64,000 nucleotides of DNA from CATOSD01 sp965203135 (GCA_965203135.1 CBDBBO010000002.1:868001-932000); one strand, 5' to 3'; positions 51,479-60,451 are shown, numbered from the stretch's first letter. Notes: generated by a model from the sequence alone, not told the origin. Numbers and translations are program-made.

Positions 51479-52501
51479 TATGAGCCTGGGTTGGTTGGAG
51501 GCGCCGTCCTCGTACTCGACGCCCAGGTGGTCATACGCGCGGCGGGTGGCCATCCGCCCGCGGGGGGTGCGGTCCAGGAAGCCCAGTTGCAGCAGGTAGG
51601 GCTCGCACACGTCCTCTATGGTGTCCGACTCCTCGCTGATGGACGCCGCCAGCGTGTCCAGCCCGACCGGGCCGCCGCCGAACTTCTCAACGATCGATTG
51701 CAGCACCCGCAGGTCCATGCTGTCCAGGCCGATGTTATCGACTTCCAACTGCGCCAATGCCGACTTGGCGACCTCTTCGGTGATCACGTTGTCGGCTACC
51801 ACCTGGGCGTAGTCCCGCACACGCCGCAGCAGGCGGTTGGCGACCCGGGGCGTACCGCGGGCGCGCAGGGCAACTTCGCGTATGCCGCCCGGCTCGGCGG
51901 GGATATCGAGAATCCGTGCGGACCGCTCGACGATGGTGCGCATATCCTCCTCGCCGTAGAAGTCCAAGCGGTATACCGAGCCGAAACGGTCTCTGAGCGG
52001 CGAGCTGACCATTCCGTAGCGGGTGGTAGCGCCGATGAGAGTGAACGGCTGTATGGCGAGGTTCATGCTGCGGGCGTTCAGTCCCTTGTCGATGACCCAC
52101 GATACGAAGAAGTCCTCCATCGCCGAGTAGAGGACCTCTTCCACCAGGCGGCTGAGCCGGTGGACTTCGTCCACGAACAGGATGTCGTCCTTGCGTAGCT
52201 GTGTCAGCAGCGCGACCATGTCGCCAGGACGCTCGATGGCGGGGCCGGATGTGACGCGAATACGCACGCCCATCTCGGTCGCGACGATGTTGGCGAGGGT
52301 CGTCTTCCCCAGGCCGGGCGGGCCGTAAACCAGCAGGTGATCGAGCGGCTCGCCGCGCTGGAGCGCCGCCGTGATGGCGATCTGCAGGTTGCCCTTGACC
52401 GCCGCCTGGCCCACATACTCGTCGAGCCGCCGCGGCCTGAGGCTCGTGTCGAGCGTGTGGTCTCCCTCCTGCTGGTTGCCGGAGACAATTCGTTCGGTCA
52501 T
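51476..52501 (-). CDS. ruvB: Holliday junction branch migration ATPase RuvB
   Basis: This RuvB protein (341 residues from ATG 52501) has LRPRRLDEYVGQ, Walker A YGPPGLGKTTLANIVA, Walker B ILFVDEVHRLSR, sensor GATTRYGMVSSPLRDRFG, and the C-terminal winged helix (EDVCEPYLLQLGFLDRTPRGR). It drives branch migration of Holliday junctions with RuvA. The frame opens at 52561, but MTERIV at 52501 matches the family start. ruvA and ruvC are not adjacent in the window. It is convergent with the ABC exporter. Confidence 0.96.
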   Translation of the reverse strand: MTERIVSGNQQEGDHTLDTSLRPRRLDEYVGQAAVKGNLQIAITAALQRGEPLDHLLVYGPPGLGKTTLANIVATEMGVRIRVTSGPAIERPGDMVALLTQLRKDDILFVDEVHRLSRLVEEVLYSAMEDFFVSWVIDKGLNARSMNLAIQPFTLIGATTRYGMVSSPLRDRFGSVYRLDFYGEEDMRTIVERSARILDIPAEPGGIREVALRARGTPRVANRLLRRVRDYAQVVADNVITEEVAKSALAQLEVDNIGLDSMDLRVLQSIVEKFGGGPVGLDTLAASISEESDTIEDVCEPYLLQLGFLDRTPRGRMATRRAYDHLGVEYEDGASNQPRLI

Positions 52502-52621
52502 GGGGCCAGTACACCTTTGGGGGTATGCCTGCACTTTAGGCGCGGCTCGGCGCGGTGTCAAGAAACGCCCAGTGGAGGCATTGCGCTACAATGTCCACAC
52601 CCGATTCCACTGAGGACACAT

Positions 52622-53188
52622 ATGTTGCGCTGCCCCATAGACGACAAGACAGAGTTGCGGCTGCTCGAGGAGCGCCACACCGAGGAGCTGTTCGCGTTGG
52701 TAGACCGCAATCGCGCCTACCTGCGAGAGTGGCTGCCGTGGGTGGACGCCACCACGACGGTGGAGGACGAAAGAGCGTTCGTCAGGTCGTCGCTGGAGGG
52801 TTTCGCTAAGGGCACGACGATAGAGTTCGCCATTTGGCACAAGGGCCGTATCTCCGGTGGTATCGGCCTTCACTTCATCGACGAGGTGAACCGCAGTGGT
52901 GAGATTGGCTATTGGGTGAGCGAGGACCTGCAGGGAAGAGGGCTGGTCACGCGCGCGTGCGTCGCAGTGCTGGACCACGCATTCGGCAATTTGGGCCTTA
53001 ACCGCGTCGTCATACGCGTGGACGTCGGCAACACTCGCAGCCGTTCTATCCCTGAGCGGCTCGGCTTTGTGCAGGAAGGCGTCACGCGCCAGTCCGACTG
53101 GCTGTACACGCGCTTCCGGGACATGGTGCTGTACAGCATCCTCGCCGACGAGTGGGGTCGCTCGAATAAAGGAGTAGAGTGTGACTGA
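52622..53188 (+). CDS. GNAT acetyltransferase (RimJ/RimL-like)
   Basis: This 188-residue GNAT protein has ELRLLEERHTEELFALVDRN, GEIGYWVSEDLQGRGLVTRA (the acetyl-CoA loop) and NLGLNRVVIRVDVGNTRSRS. This is like ribosomal-protein N-acetyltransferases RimJ/RimL and the Bacillus YdaF group. It could acetylate a protein N-terminus or a small amine. The frame is open upstream over the ruvB strand, but ATG 52622 with GAGG at 52612-52615 is preferred. The next methyltransferase overlaps its end by 8 bases. Confidence 0.85.
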   Translation: MLRCPIDDKTELRLLEERHTEELFALVDRNRAYLREWLPWVDATTTVEDERAFVRSSLEGFAKGTTIEFAIWHKGRISGGIGLHFIDEVNRSGEIGYWVSEDLQGRGLVTRACVAVLDHAFGNLGLNRVVIRVDVGNTRSRSIPERLGFVQEGVTRQSDWLYTRFRDMVLYSILADEWGRSNKGVECD

Positions 53189-53990
53189 GTTTCAGCATCT
53201 GAACCGGGAGGCCACGCGCATCTGGGACGCCAACGCCGACTTCTGGGACGCGCGGATGGGCGAGGGCAACGACTTTCACAAGCAGCTCATCGAGCCGAGC
53301 CAGTTGCGGCTGCTCGGTTCGCCCGCTGGCAAGCGAGTGCTCGACGTGGCCTGCGGCAACGGACAGTTCGCGCGAAAGCTGGCAGAGCTCGGCGCGGCGG
53401 TGGTCGGTATCGACGCAGCCGAAGGTATGGTACGGAACGCCAGGGCGCGGTCCGCGCCGGGGCCGGGCACGGTCGAGTACCACGTGGTGGACGTGACCGA
53501 CGAGGAAGCGCTTCTCGCGCTCGGCGAGCGGAGCTTCGATGCCGCCGTGTGCACCATGGCCATCATGGACATAGCGAGCGTCGGCACGCTGGCGCAGGCA
53601 TTGACGCGCCTGTTGAAGCCCGGAGGACGGCTGGTCTTCTCCGTGACTCACCCGTGTTTCAACTCGCCCGACATCACCATGACGGCCGAGGTGGAGGACA
53701 GGGAAGGAGAATTGGTGGAGGAGTTTTCGATCAAGGTTGGCCATTACGCCACGTCGTACACCGCGATAGGGCTGGCGATGGTAGGCCAGCCTGAGGCGCA
53801 GCATTACTTTCACCGGTCTATCAGCGACCTGTACGGGGTCTTCTTCGGTGCCGGCTTCGCGCTGGACGGCGTGGAAGAGCCCTGCTTCGGCCAACCCGGG
53901 ACTGGGAGCACCGTGGTATCGTGGGCCAATTTCACCGACATCCCGCCAGTGCTCGTGTCACGTATGAGATTGCTGGAGGCAGATAGATGA
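53181..53990 (+). CDS. Class I SAM-dependent methyltransferase
   Basis: This 269-residue methyltransferase has the SAM motif VLDVACGNGQFARKLAELGA, GIDAAEGM at motif II and AVCTMAIMDI at motif III. The substrate is unknown; it resembles small-molecule methyltransferases. The GTG start at 53181 has AAGGAG upstream and overlaps the acetyltransferase by 8 bases. It overlaps the next methyltransferase by 4 bases, so three genes form a coupled set. No truncation is evident. Confidence 0.83.
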   Translation: MTEFQHLNREATRIWDANADFWDARMGEGNDFHKQLIEPSQLRLLGSPAGKRVLDVACGNGQFARKLAELGAAVVGIDAAEGMVRNARARSAPGPGTVEYHVVDVTDEEALLALGERSFDAAVCTMAIMDIASVGTLAQALTRLLKPGGRLVFSVTHPCFNSPDITMTAEVEDREGELVEEFSIKVGHYATSYTAIGLAMVGQPEAQHYFHRSISDLYGVFFGAGFALDGVEEPCFGQPGTGSTVVSWANFTDIPPVLVSRMRLLEADR

Positions 53991-54784
53991 ACGCAGAACA
54001 GCCCGGTTGGACCGAGGAGGACTCTGCGCTCTACCGGGAGCTGTCGGCAGTGGCCGTGCCCCGGCGCGAGGAGCAGTTGGCCGCGCTGGTGGCGCTGCTG
54101 CCCTTCGGGCGAGACGAGGCGTTTCGGGTGGTGGAACTTGGTTGTGGCGAGGGAGTGCTGGCCGCGGCAGTGTTGGACGCATACCCTCGCGCCAGTGTTC
54201 TCGCTCTTGACGGCTCAGCGTCCATGCTCCGTGAGACGGCGGCGCGACTGGACCGATTCGGCGAGCGCGCCACGCTTGGGGAGTTCGATCTTGGGTCGGC
54301 TGAGTGGAGGGGACGTATGGCGGGGGCCGGCGCGGTTGTGTCGTCGCTCGCGATTCATCATCTGTCCGGCGATGGCAAGAGGCGTCTGTTCGAGGACGTG
54401 GCTCGCGAGACGACGGAACGGGGTGCGCTGCTGGTCGTCGACGTTGTAGAGCCCCTGGTGACAGAGGTTTGGGGGTACTACGCGGACGTGTACGACATGG
54501 CGGCGGAGCAGAGGTCGCGTGAGCAGACAGGCTCCGGGGAGTTGTATCAGCGACTTGTTGAAGAGGAGTGGAACTTCTTCCGCTTTCCTGAACCCAGCGA
54601 GATGCCCTCGCCGCTTTACGACCAGCTTGCGTGGCTCCGGGAGGCGGGGTTCGTGTCTGCGGACTGCTTCTGGATGCTGGCCGGACATGCCGTGTATGGG
54701 GGATACAAACGCGGGGCCGGCGCGACAGGCGAGAGGACTACGTACGGAGAGGCGCTGCGGACTGTGCGGGCGCAGCTCGCCTGA
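53987..54784 (+). CDS. Class I SAM-dependent methyltransferase, second
   Basis: This 265-residue methyltransferase has motif I VVELGCGEGVLAAAVLDAY, ALDGSASML, and AVVSSLAIHHLSGDGKRRLF, resembling trans-aconitate or small-molecule methyltransferases. ATG 53987 overlaps the preceding gene by 4 bases (ATGA). It ends just upstream of the promoter for the B12-mutase operon. The substrate and link to the acetyltransferase are not known. Confidence 0.82.
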   Translation: MNAEQPGWTEEDSALYRELSAVAVPRREEQLAALVALLPFGRDEAFRVVELGCGEGVLAAAVLDAYPRASVLALDGSASMLRETAARLDRFGERATLGEFDLGSAEWRGRMAGAGAVVSSLAIHHLSGDGKRRLFEDVARETTERGALLVVDVVEPLVTEVWGYYADVYDMAAEQRSREQTGSGELYQRLVEEEWNFFRFPEPSEMPSPLYDQLAWLREAGFVSADCFWMLAGHAVYGGYKRGAGATGERTTYGEALRTVRAQLA

Positions 54785-54786
54785 AA

Positions 54787-54815
54787 TTGACACTCCAACT
54801 GCTACGCTCTACACT
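54787..54815 (+). promoter_or_regulatory. Near-consensus sigma70 promoter of the mutase operon
   Basis: TTGACA (54787-54792), exactly 17 nt, and TACACT (54810-54815) lie 57 nt before the mutase ATG. This is the best standard promoter seen in the window. AGAGGAGAACC precedes the ATG as ribosome site. Confidence 0.75.
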
Positions 54816-54871
54816 CGAATCGGCCAATACGCAAGGGTTGCCGCCCCGTGTCGTGACCTAGAGGAGAACCA

Positions 54872-56527
54872 ATGCCCAGCCAATCAAAGCACGAGTGGAC
54901 GGACAACACCCTCGGGCCTCTTGTGAAGCGGTTCGGCGAACGCCAGCCGCGCTTCGAGACGTCGTCCGGTGTCGAAGTGGAGCCGCTGTACACCCCTGAG
55001 GACGTAAACGGCGGCGGCTACGACGACAGGTTGGGCTACCCGGGCGAGTACCCGTTCACGCGCGGCGTGCAGCCCAACATGTACCGCGGCCGCCTGTGGA
55101 CGATGCGGCAGTACGCGGGTCTGGCTTCCCCGGAGGAGTCGAACCGCCGCTACCGCTACCTGCTCGAGCAGGGCCAGACCGGCCTGAGCGTCGCGTTCGA
55201 TCTGCCGACGCAGATTGGCTACGACTCGGACCACCCGATGGCCGCGGGCGAGGTGGGTCGAACCGGAGTGCCCATTTCGAGCCTGGCGGACATGGAGGTG
55301 CTGTTCGACGGCATACCCCTGGACAGGGTCAGCACGTCCATGACCATAAACTCCACCGCGTCGATACTGCTGGCTCTGTACGTCGCCGTGGCCAAGCGCC
55401 AGGGCGTGCCCACTAACAAGCTTAACGGCACGGTGCAGAATGACATCCTCAAGGAGTACATCGCCCGCGGCACCTACATCTACCCTCCCCGCCCATCGAT
55501 GCGATTGGTGACCGACGTGTTCCAATACTGCTCGGAGGCGACGCCGCGCTGGAACACCATCAGCATCAGCGGCTATCACATGAGCGAAGCCGGGGCGACC
55601 GCGGCGCAGGAACTGGCGTTCACCTTCTCCAACGCCATTGCCTACGTGGAGGCCGCGCTGGACGCCGGTATGGACGTGGACTCGTTTGCGGGCCAGCTCT
55701 CGTTCTTCTTCGTCGCGCAGAGCAACCTGTTTGAGGAGGCCGCCAAGTTCAGGGCGGCGAGGCGAATGTGGGCGAAGATCACCCGCGAGCGGTTTGGCGC
55801 GAAGGACCCGCGCTCTTGGAGGCTGCGCTTCCATACGCAGACCGCAGGAGTGACGTTGACCGCGCAGCAGCCGGACAACAACGTCATACGCTCAACCGTC
55901 CAAGCGCTGGCGGCGATACTGGGCGGCACTCAGTCCCTGCACGTGAACTCGCGCGACGAGGCGCTGGCGCTTCCCACGGAGGAGTCGGTGCAACTGTCGC
56001 TGCGCACCCAGCAGATACTGGCGCACGAAAGCGGAGTGACGGACACCGTGGACCCGCTGGCAGGCTCTTACTACGTGGAGAGCCTGACCGACCAACTGGA
56101 GGAGAAGGCGTTCGGATACATCGAGCGCATCGACGAGATGGGGGGCGCGCTGGAGGCGCTCGACCAGGGTTACCAGATTCGCGAAATCCACGAAAGCGCC
56201 TTCAGGCGGCAGCAAGAGGTTGAGAGCCGGGAGCGGGTCGTGGTTGGCGTGAACCAGTACCAGGGAGAGGCTCCGCCCATCGAGCAGCTTCAGACCATCG
56301 ACGAAGGCGAAACCGCCAGACAGCTGGCCCGCGTCTCGCGTGTGCGCAGCGATCGGGATGGCGAGACCGCGGTCGCGTCGCTGGCGAGGCTGCGGGATGC
56401 CGCTAAAGGGCGAGACAACACGGTGCCGGCCATACTCGAGTGCGTGGAGGCCTACGCCACGGTGGGCGAGATCTCCGGGGTGTTCCGGGAGGTGTTCGGT
56501 GAGCAGCAGGAGATTTCCCCGTTCTAG
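54872..56527 (+). CDS. B12-dependent acyl-CoA mutase large subunit (methylmalonyl-CoA mutase family)
   Basis: This 551-residue protein is the substrate-binding TIM-barrel subunit without a B12 domain. Hallmarks are GLSVAFDLPTQIGYDSDHP, NGTVQNDILKEYIARGTYIYP with PSMR (Arg211) and SISGYHMSEAG (His236). In methylmalonyl-CoA mutase the residue before P-T-M-Y is Tyr89, which drives radical formation; here the motif is GVQPNMY, with Gln67. Arg211, which binds the carboxylate, is kept. A substrate other than methylmalonyl-CoA is possible. The B12 subunit is 1.7 kb downstream. Confidence 0.85.
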   Translation: MPSQSKHEWTDNTLGPLVKRFGERQPRFETSSGVEVEPLYTPEDVNGGGYDDRLGYPGEYPFTRGVQPNMYRGRLWTMRQYAGLASPEESNRRYRYLLEQGQTGLSVAFDLPTQIGYDSDHPMAAGEVGRTGVPISSLADMEVLFDGIPLDRVSTSMTINSTASILLALYVAVAKRQGVPTNKLNGTVQNDILKEYIARGTYIYPPRPSMRLVTDVFQYCSEATPRWNTISISGYHMSEAGATAAQELAFTFSNAIAYVEAALDAGMDVDSFAGQLSFFFVAQSNLFEEAAKFRAARRMWAKITRERFGAKDPRSWRLRFHTQTAGVTLTAQQPDNNVIRSTVQALAAILGGTQSLHVNSRDEALALPTEESVQLSLRTQQILAHESGVTDTVDPLAGSYYVESLTDQLEEKAFGYIERIDEMGGALEALDQGYQIREIHESAFRRQQEVESRERVVVGVNQYQGEAPPIEQLQTIDEGETARQLARVSRVRSDRDGETAVASLARLRDAAKGRDNTVPAILECVEAYATVGEISGVFREVFGEQQEISPF

Positions 56528-56611
56528 GGGTATGACACGGCAGCCGTAGAAACTCACACTGAGACAAGCCGGATGATGATCCGGCAGGACAGGCCATAGA
56601 GGACTGAGGAT

Positions 56612-57760
56612 ATGAGCGATCTATTGCTTTCAGAAGACGAGCTGTTGCTCAAGAACACGGTGCGCGACCTGGCGGACCAGGAGTTGGCGCCCCGCGCGGC
56701 GGGCTACGACGAGTCGGGCGAGTTCCCGTGGGAGAACGTCCGGCAGATTGGCGAGTTGGGACTGTTCGGGTTGACGATCGACGAGGAGTACGGCGGAAGC
56801 GGCGGAACCGCCCGCCAGTTCGCGATCGTCGTCGAGGAGATCGCGCGTGGCTGTGCGGCGACCAGTGTCATCTACGTCGCGCACTTGTCGCTATGCTCCC
56901 AGTTCATCCACATGTTCGGCACGGAGGGCCAGAAGCGTCGGTTCCTGCCGCCGCTGGCAAGCGGACAGGAGATCGGCGCGTTCGCACTTACCGAGCCGGG
57001 GTCCGGCAGCGACGCGGGCGCGATGCGTACAACAGCCACGCGGTCGGACGGCCACTACCTGCTGAGCGGCAGCAAGCTGTACATCACAAACGGCACGGAG
57101 GCCAGCACGTTCGTTGTGCTTGCGAGCCATGACCTCAGTCTGCGTACCAGGGGCGTCGACGCATTCATTGTCGAGCGCGACCTGCCGGGATTCGACGTTC
57201 ACGCGCAGCATGGCAAGATGGGTATGCGGGCGTCTACCACCAGCGAGTTGGTCTTCGACGGCTGCCCGGTGCCGGCCGAGAACCGCCTGGGGGACGAGGG
57301 GGACGGTTTCCGCGAGACGATGCAGGTGCTTAACGCAAGCCGCATCGGGATCGCGGCCCAGGCGGTGGGCATAGCCCAGGCGGCCTACGATTCCGCGGTG
57401 TCGTACGCCAAGCAGCGGGAGGCGTTCGGACAGCCCATAGTGGAGTTCCAGGGCACGCAGTGGAAGATCGCCGATATGGCCACGCGCATCGACGCGGCCC
57501 GCCTGCTGGTGCATCGCGCGGCCTCCCTGCTGGACAAGGGCTTTCCATTCGTTACAGAGGCGTCGATGGCTAAGCTGTTCGCGTCGCGAGTTGCGGTGGA
57601 GACGGCAGACCAAGCTGTTCAGATTCACGGCGGCGCGGGTTACTTCGCGCCGACTCCGGCGGAACGGTACTTCCGAGACGCCAAGGTTACAGAGATATAC
57701 GAGGGTTCGTCCGAGGTGCAAAGGCTCATCATCGCGAGGAACCTGCTCCAGACGAAGTAG
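56612..57760 (+). CDS. Acyl-CoA dehydrogenase
   Basis: This 382-residue flavoenzyme has the acyl-CoA dehydrogenase signatures GAFALTEPGSGSDAGAM and QIHGGAGYF, and the base Glu in ITEIYEGSSEVQRLIIARN written as TEIYEG near the C-terminus. It removes two hydrogens from the alpha-beta carbons of a short or branched acyl-CoA and passes electrons to ETF. It lies between mutase subunit genes, 84 nt after the large subunit, so its product probably feeds that pathway. Chain length and all key motifs are normal. Confidence 0.92.
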   Translation: MSDLLLSEDELLLKNTVRDLADQELAPRAAGYDESGEFPWENVRQIGELGLFGLTIDEEYGGSGGTARQFAIVVEEIARGCAATSVIYVAHLSLCSQFIHMFGTEGQKRRFLPPLASGQEIGAFALTEPGSGSDAGAMRTTATRSDGHYLLSGSKLYITNGTEASTFVVLASHDLSLRTRGVDAFIVERDLPGFDVHAQHGKMGMRASTTSELVFDGCPVPAENRLGDEGDGFRETMQVLNASRIGIAAQAVGIAQAAYDSAVSYAKQREAFGQPIVEFQGTQWKIADMATRIDAARLLVHRAASLLDKGFPFVTEASMAKLFASRVAVETADQAVQIHGGAGYFAPTPAERYFRDAKVTEIYEGSSEVQRLIIARNLLQTK

Positions 57761-57772
57761 CTGCCACTCAAC

Positions 57773-57810
57773 AGTCCCATTCCCGTTGATGGGGGAAGGT
57801 CAGGATATTG
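57773..57810. repeat. Palindromic repeat before the epimerase
   Basis: TCCCATTCCCGTTGATGGG followed by GGAAGGTCAGGATATTGAG is a degenerate member of the CTCGCAGGGGGAAGGTTAGG family. Its AGGA (57802-57805) is the only ribosome-site candidate for the epimerase ATG. Confidence 0.5.
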
Positions 57811-57815
57811 AGTCA

Positions 57816-58247
57816 ATGAGCGAAACGCCTTTTTGTACAGCAAGACATCTGAACCACGTGTGCATAGCAGTCAGCGACATCGACGACACACTGGGGTTCT
57901 ACCGGCGCACGTTCGGCGTCGGTGACGCCGACGTTGAGGACCTGGAAGACCAGGGGGTGAGGGCCGCGCTCGTGCGTGTGGGCGGAAGCCAGCTTGAGTT
58001 CATACAGCCCACAGATCCGGCGGGAGGCGTGGCGCGCTTCATCGAACGCCGCGGAGAGGGCGTGCACCACATCGCGTTCGAAGTGGAAGACCTGCAGGCG
58101 CAGCTCGATCGGCTGGCGGCGGAGGGAGTCCAGCTCATCGACTCGGCTCCGCGTGAGGGCTTGTCGGGCGAGATCGCCTTCATTCATCCGCGGGCCACAC
58201 GGGGTGTGCTCGTAGAGCTTGTCGAACAGGACGGGGCCAGGAGGTAG
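57816..58247 (+). CDS. mce: Methylmalonyl-CoA epimerase-like VOC protein
   Basis: This 143-residue VOC-fold protein has the metal His in RHLNHVCIAVSDID, FIQPTD and GEGVHHIAFEVED (His and Glu ligands), and a final FIHPRATRGVLVELVE. These match methylmalonyl-CoA epimerase, which exchanges the two methylmalonyl-CoA epimers. The open frame reaches back into the dehydrogenase gene, but ATG 57816 is the family start. It directly precedes the B12-binding mutase subunit, a common pairing. Because the mutase has a changed active-site Tyr, the true substrate could differ. Confidence 0.88.
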   Translation: MSETPFCTARHLNHVCIAVSDIDDTLGFYRRTFGVGDADVEDLEDQGVRAALVRVGGSQLEFIQPTDPAGGVARFIERRGEGVHHIAFEVEDLQAQLDRLAAEGVQLIDSAPREGLSGEIAFIHPRATRGVLVELVEQDGARR

Positions 58248-58252
58248 AGGCT

Positions 58253-58669
58253 TTGACGACCAGGGCTATCAGAGTGCTTGTGGCCAAGCCGGGGCTGGAT
58301 GGTCACGACCGGGGCGCGAAGATCATCGCGCGGGCGCTGCGAGACGACGGTATGGAGGTGATCTACACCGGAATCCGGCAGACGCCGGAGATGATAGTCG
58401 AGGCGGCCCTGCAGGAGGACGTAAGCGTAATCGGGCTGAGCATTCTTTCCGGCGCGCACATGCAACTCTTTCCCAAGATAGTCGAGGGGCTGAACGAGAA
58501 CGGCATGGACGACGTGCTGCTCGTCGCGGGCGGCATCATTCCGGAGGACGACCGGGCGGCCCTGGAGCAGATGGGAATAAGGGGCGTGTTCGGACCGGGT
58601 ACGACTACCGGCGAGATAATCGCCTTCATCCGAGGGGAGCTCGGTGGAGAGGCATCGCCAGGGGCGTGA
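58253..58669 (+). CDS. B12-binding subunit of acyl-CoA mutase
   Basis: This 138-residue protein is the cobalamin-binding domain: RVLVAKPGLDGHDRGAKIIA contains DxHxxG, in which His ligates cobalt; GLSILSGAHMQLFP and VLLVAGGIIPEDD complete the fold. It is encoded apart from the large subunit, as in archaeal and hydroxyisobutyryl-CoA mutases. The start is TTG 58253, 5 nt after the epimerase, so the two are coupled. With the upstream subunit it forms the active holoenzyme. Its stop is 20 nt from the convergent lipoprotein. Confidence 0.92.
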   Translation: MTTRAIRVLVAKPGLDGHDRGAKIIARALRDDGMEVIYTGIRQTPEMIVEAALQEDVSVIGLSILSGAHMQLFPKIVEGLNENGMDDVLLVAGGIIPEDDRAALEQMGIRGVFGPGTTTGEIIAFIRGELGGEASPGA

Positions 58670-58688
58670 CGCCACGAACGGATCATTC

Positions 58689-59594
58689 TCAGTTCACGGG
58701 CGGCGGCTGTATGTCCACCGGGGCGTCGTAGCCGCTGATGACCGCGTTGACTTCCACGGTGAGGTTGCCACTCAGTAGCCCGTCCGACGCGCCAGCGGCC
58801 GCATCTGACGAGAGGTCTGCCACAGTAGCGGCAATCCTCCTCAGCCTGAGCTCTTCCGAGTCTATCCAGAGGTCCAGCACGATTGACTCGCCCGCGCCAA
58901 GTTGATGCCCCTCTTCGGTCAAGCGGAGACGGTACGTCTTCATGCCGTCCAGTTCCTCAATGCCCACGAACACAGGGTCGGCGGTTAGTGACGTTAGGGT
59001 TTCCGGCATGGCGAACATGGCAATGGGCTGTGGAAATGCTTCCAGCGCGGTGGAGTTTGCCTCCCACTCTCCTGACGCGGGATTCTTCGCGTAATAGTCT
59101 TCTCCAATGAGCACAATCTCGGTCTCGACAGAGAAGAAGCCAAGCGACATGGTCATCTCGCCGCGCAGGCGGTCGGGCTGCTGGAAGTCGCCCTCGAAGG
59201 TGAAGGGCAGCTCCAGTGTCGTCCCCTCCTCCTCGACTTCGATCACGGCTTCCACCAGAAAGTGGTACGACTCGGCCCCGGACAGAGCGTCGAGCGCGGC
59301 CGCTAGGATGTCGTCGGCTTCGGCTTCGCCTGCCGGTGCGGGCGCGGGCGTAGCGACTACCGGAGCGGACGTTACCGGCATCGCGGTGGGCGCGGGCGTC
59401 GGGGATGGAGTGGGAACCGGTGTCGCCGTGGGCGCGGGTGTCGGGGATGGAGTGGGAACCGGTGTCGCCGTAGGCGCCGGCGTGGACGTTGGCTCCGGCG
59501 TGGGAGTCGCGTCGTCCTCCCCGGAATCGGCGCAGGCGGTAACTGCCGAGAGCGCCAACAGCAACGTTGCCAATATCAATGCCAGTCTGATCAT
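58689..59594 (-). CDS. PT-rich lipoprotein with LppX/LprAFG-like domain
   Basis: This 301-residue lipoprotein (ATG 59594, GGAG 6 nt upstream) has a signal peptide with lipobox LSAVTAC, a Pro-Thr linker built of 14-residue units (TATPVPTPSPTPAP) and an LppX_LprAFG-like domain (SGAESYHFLVEAVIEVEEEG, GIEELDGMKTYRL). The 42-bp DNA period of the linker lies about 59384-59480. It is a paralog of the longer protein at 39460 but lacks the PPC domain. It is probably anchored in the membrane and may bind lipids. It is convergent with the mutase operon. Confidence 0.78.
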   Translation of the reverse strand: MIRLALILATLLLALSAVTACADSGEDDATPTPEPTSTPAPTATPVPTPSPTPAPTATPVPTPSPTPAPTAMPVTSAPVVATPAPAPAGEAEADDILAAALDALSGAESYHFLVEAVIEVEEEGTTLELPFTFEGDFQQPDRLRGEMTMSLGFFSVETEIVLIGEDYYAKNPASGEWEANSTALEAFPQPIAMFAMPETLTSLTADPVFVGIEELDGMKTYRLRLTEEGHQLGAGESIVLDLWIDSEELRLRRIAATVADLSSDAAAGASDGLLSGNLTVEVNAVISGYDAPVDIQPPPVN

Positions 59595-59720
59595 GATAGT
59601 CTCCACGGGATTGCGGCGGACTGTCGGCGGTGGCTCTCAGTCGCCGGCACTATCCATGTTAGCACACGCGGTTGCGGGCAGAGGTGACGTCGCGGCGTCA
59701 CGCGGCGTGGATGGCGCGAT

Positions 59721-60383
59721 ATGATCGAGGCTTTGGTGCTCGATTTCGACGGCACCATCCTGGAGACGGAGACGCCCGATTACCGTAGTTGGCAGGAGAC
59801 CTTCGAGTCCTTCGGCGTGAGTCTGGAGCCTTCCCTGTGGGCGTCTTACGTTGGTGGGGCGTCGGGAGGGTTCGACGCGGTGGGGCACCTGGCCGCGCTG
59901 TCTGGGGGGACTGTCGACCGCGAAGCCGTGCGCCTGGAACGCAGGCGACGATACCTCGAACTGGTGGAAGCCGAACCGCTTCGCCCGGGAGTTCTGGCAA
60001 TCATCGGGTCGGCGGAGCGGCTCGGGCTGAGGCTTGGAGTGGCGTCCAGCGCGACGCGGAACTGGGTTGTGGGGCATCTGGAGCGTCGAGGGCTGATGGG
60101 AAGGTTCGGCTCTGTGTGGTGCGGGGATGACGTGAGTGCTGTGAAGCCCGATCCGGAAGTCTACCTCGCAGTCACGGAGGAACTGGGTGTCGTACCGCAC
60201 AGGGCGCTTGCCATCGAGGACTCCGCGAGGGGGGTTGCGTCGGCGAAGAGCGCGGGGCTGTTCTGCGTGGCGGTACCGAACCCCATCACCGCCGGAATGG
60301 ATTTCAGCGGAGCGGACGCGGTCTACCCGACCCTGGAGGGGGTGTCGCTGGAAGCCATTGTCGGCTTGCTTGACTCTCGTTGA
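59721..60383 (+). CDS. HAD-family hydrolase (beta-phosphoglucomutase-like)
   Basis: This 220-residue HAD protein has motif I LVLDFDGTILETET (Asp8, Asp10), motif II VASSATRNW, motif III Lys in VKPDPEVYL and motif IV IEDSARGV. The cap region after residue 15 and the overall length fit the phosphatase/beta-phosphoglucomutase subgroup. It dephosphorylates or isomerises a sugar phosphate or similar. The start is the ATG at 59721. A divergent lipoprotein lies 126 nt upstream and an enolase-superfamily gene 68 nt downstream. Confidence 0.85.
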   Translation: MIEALVLDFDGTILETETPDYRSWQETFESFGVSLEPSLWASYVGGASGGFDAVGHLAALSGGTVDREAVRLERRRRYLELVEAEPLRPGVLAIIGSAERLGLRLGVASSATRNWVVGHLERRGLMGRFGSVWCGDDVSAVKPDPEVYLAVTEELGVVPHRALAIEDSARGVASAKSAGLFCVAVPNPITAGMDFSGADAVYPTLEGVSLEAIVGLLDSR

Positions 60384-60451
60384 GCCGCTACCCTAGATTC
60401 GCCTAGCTTCCGCTACGGGCGCCATTCGCCGCCTCCTCAGGAGACTCACAC

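Noticed and set aside
52587..52592. TACAAT as -10 of the GNAT gene
   Set aside because: No -35 at a suitable distance and no TG extension; too weak to list.
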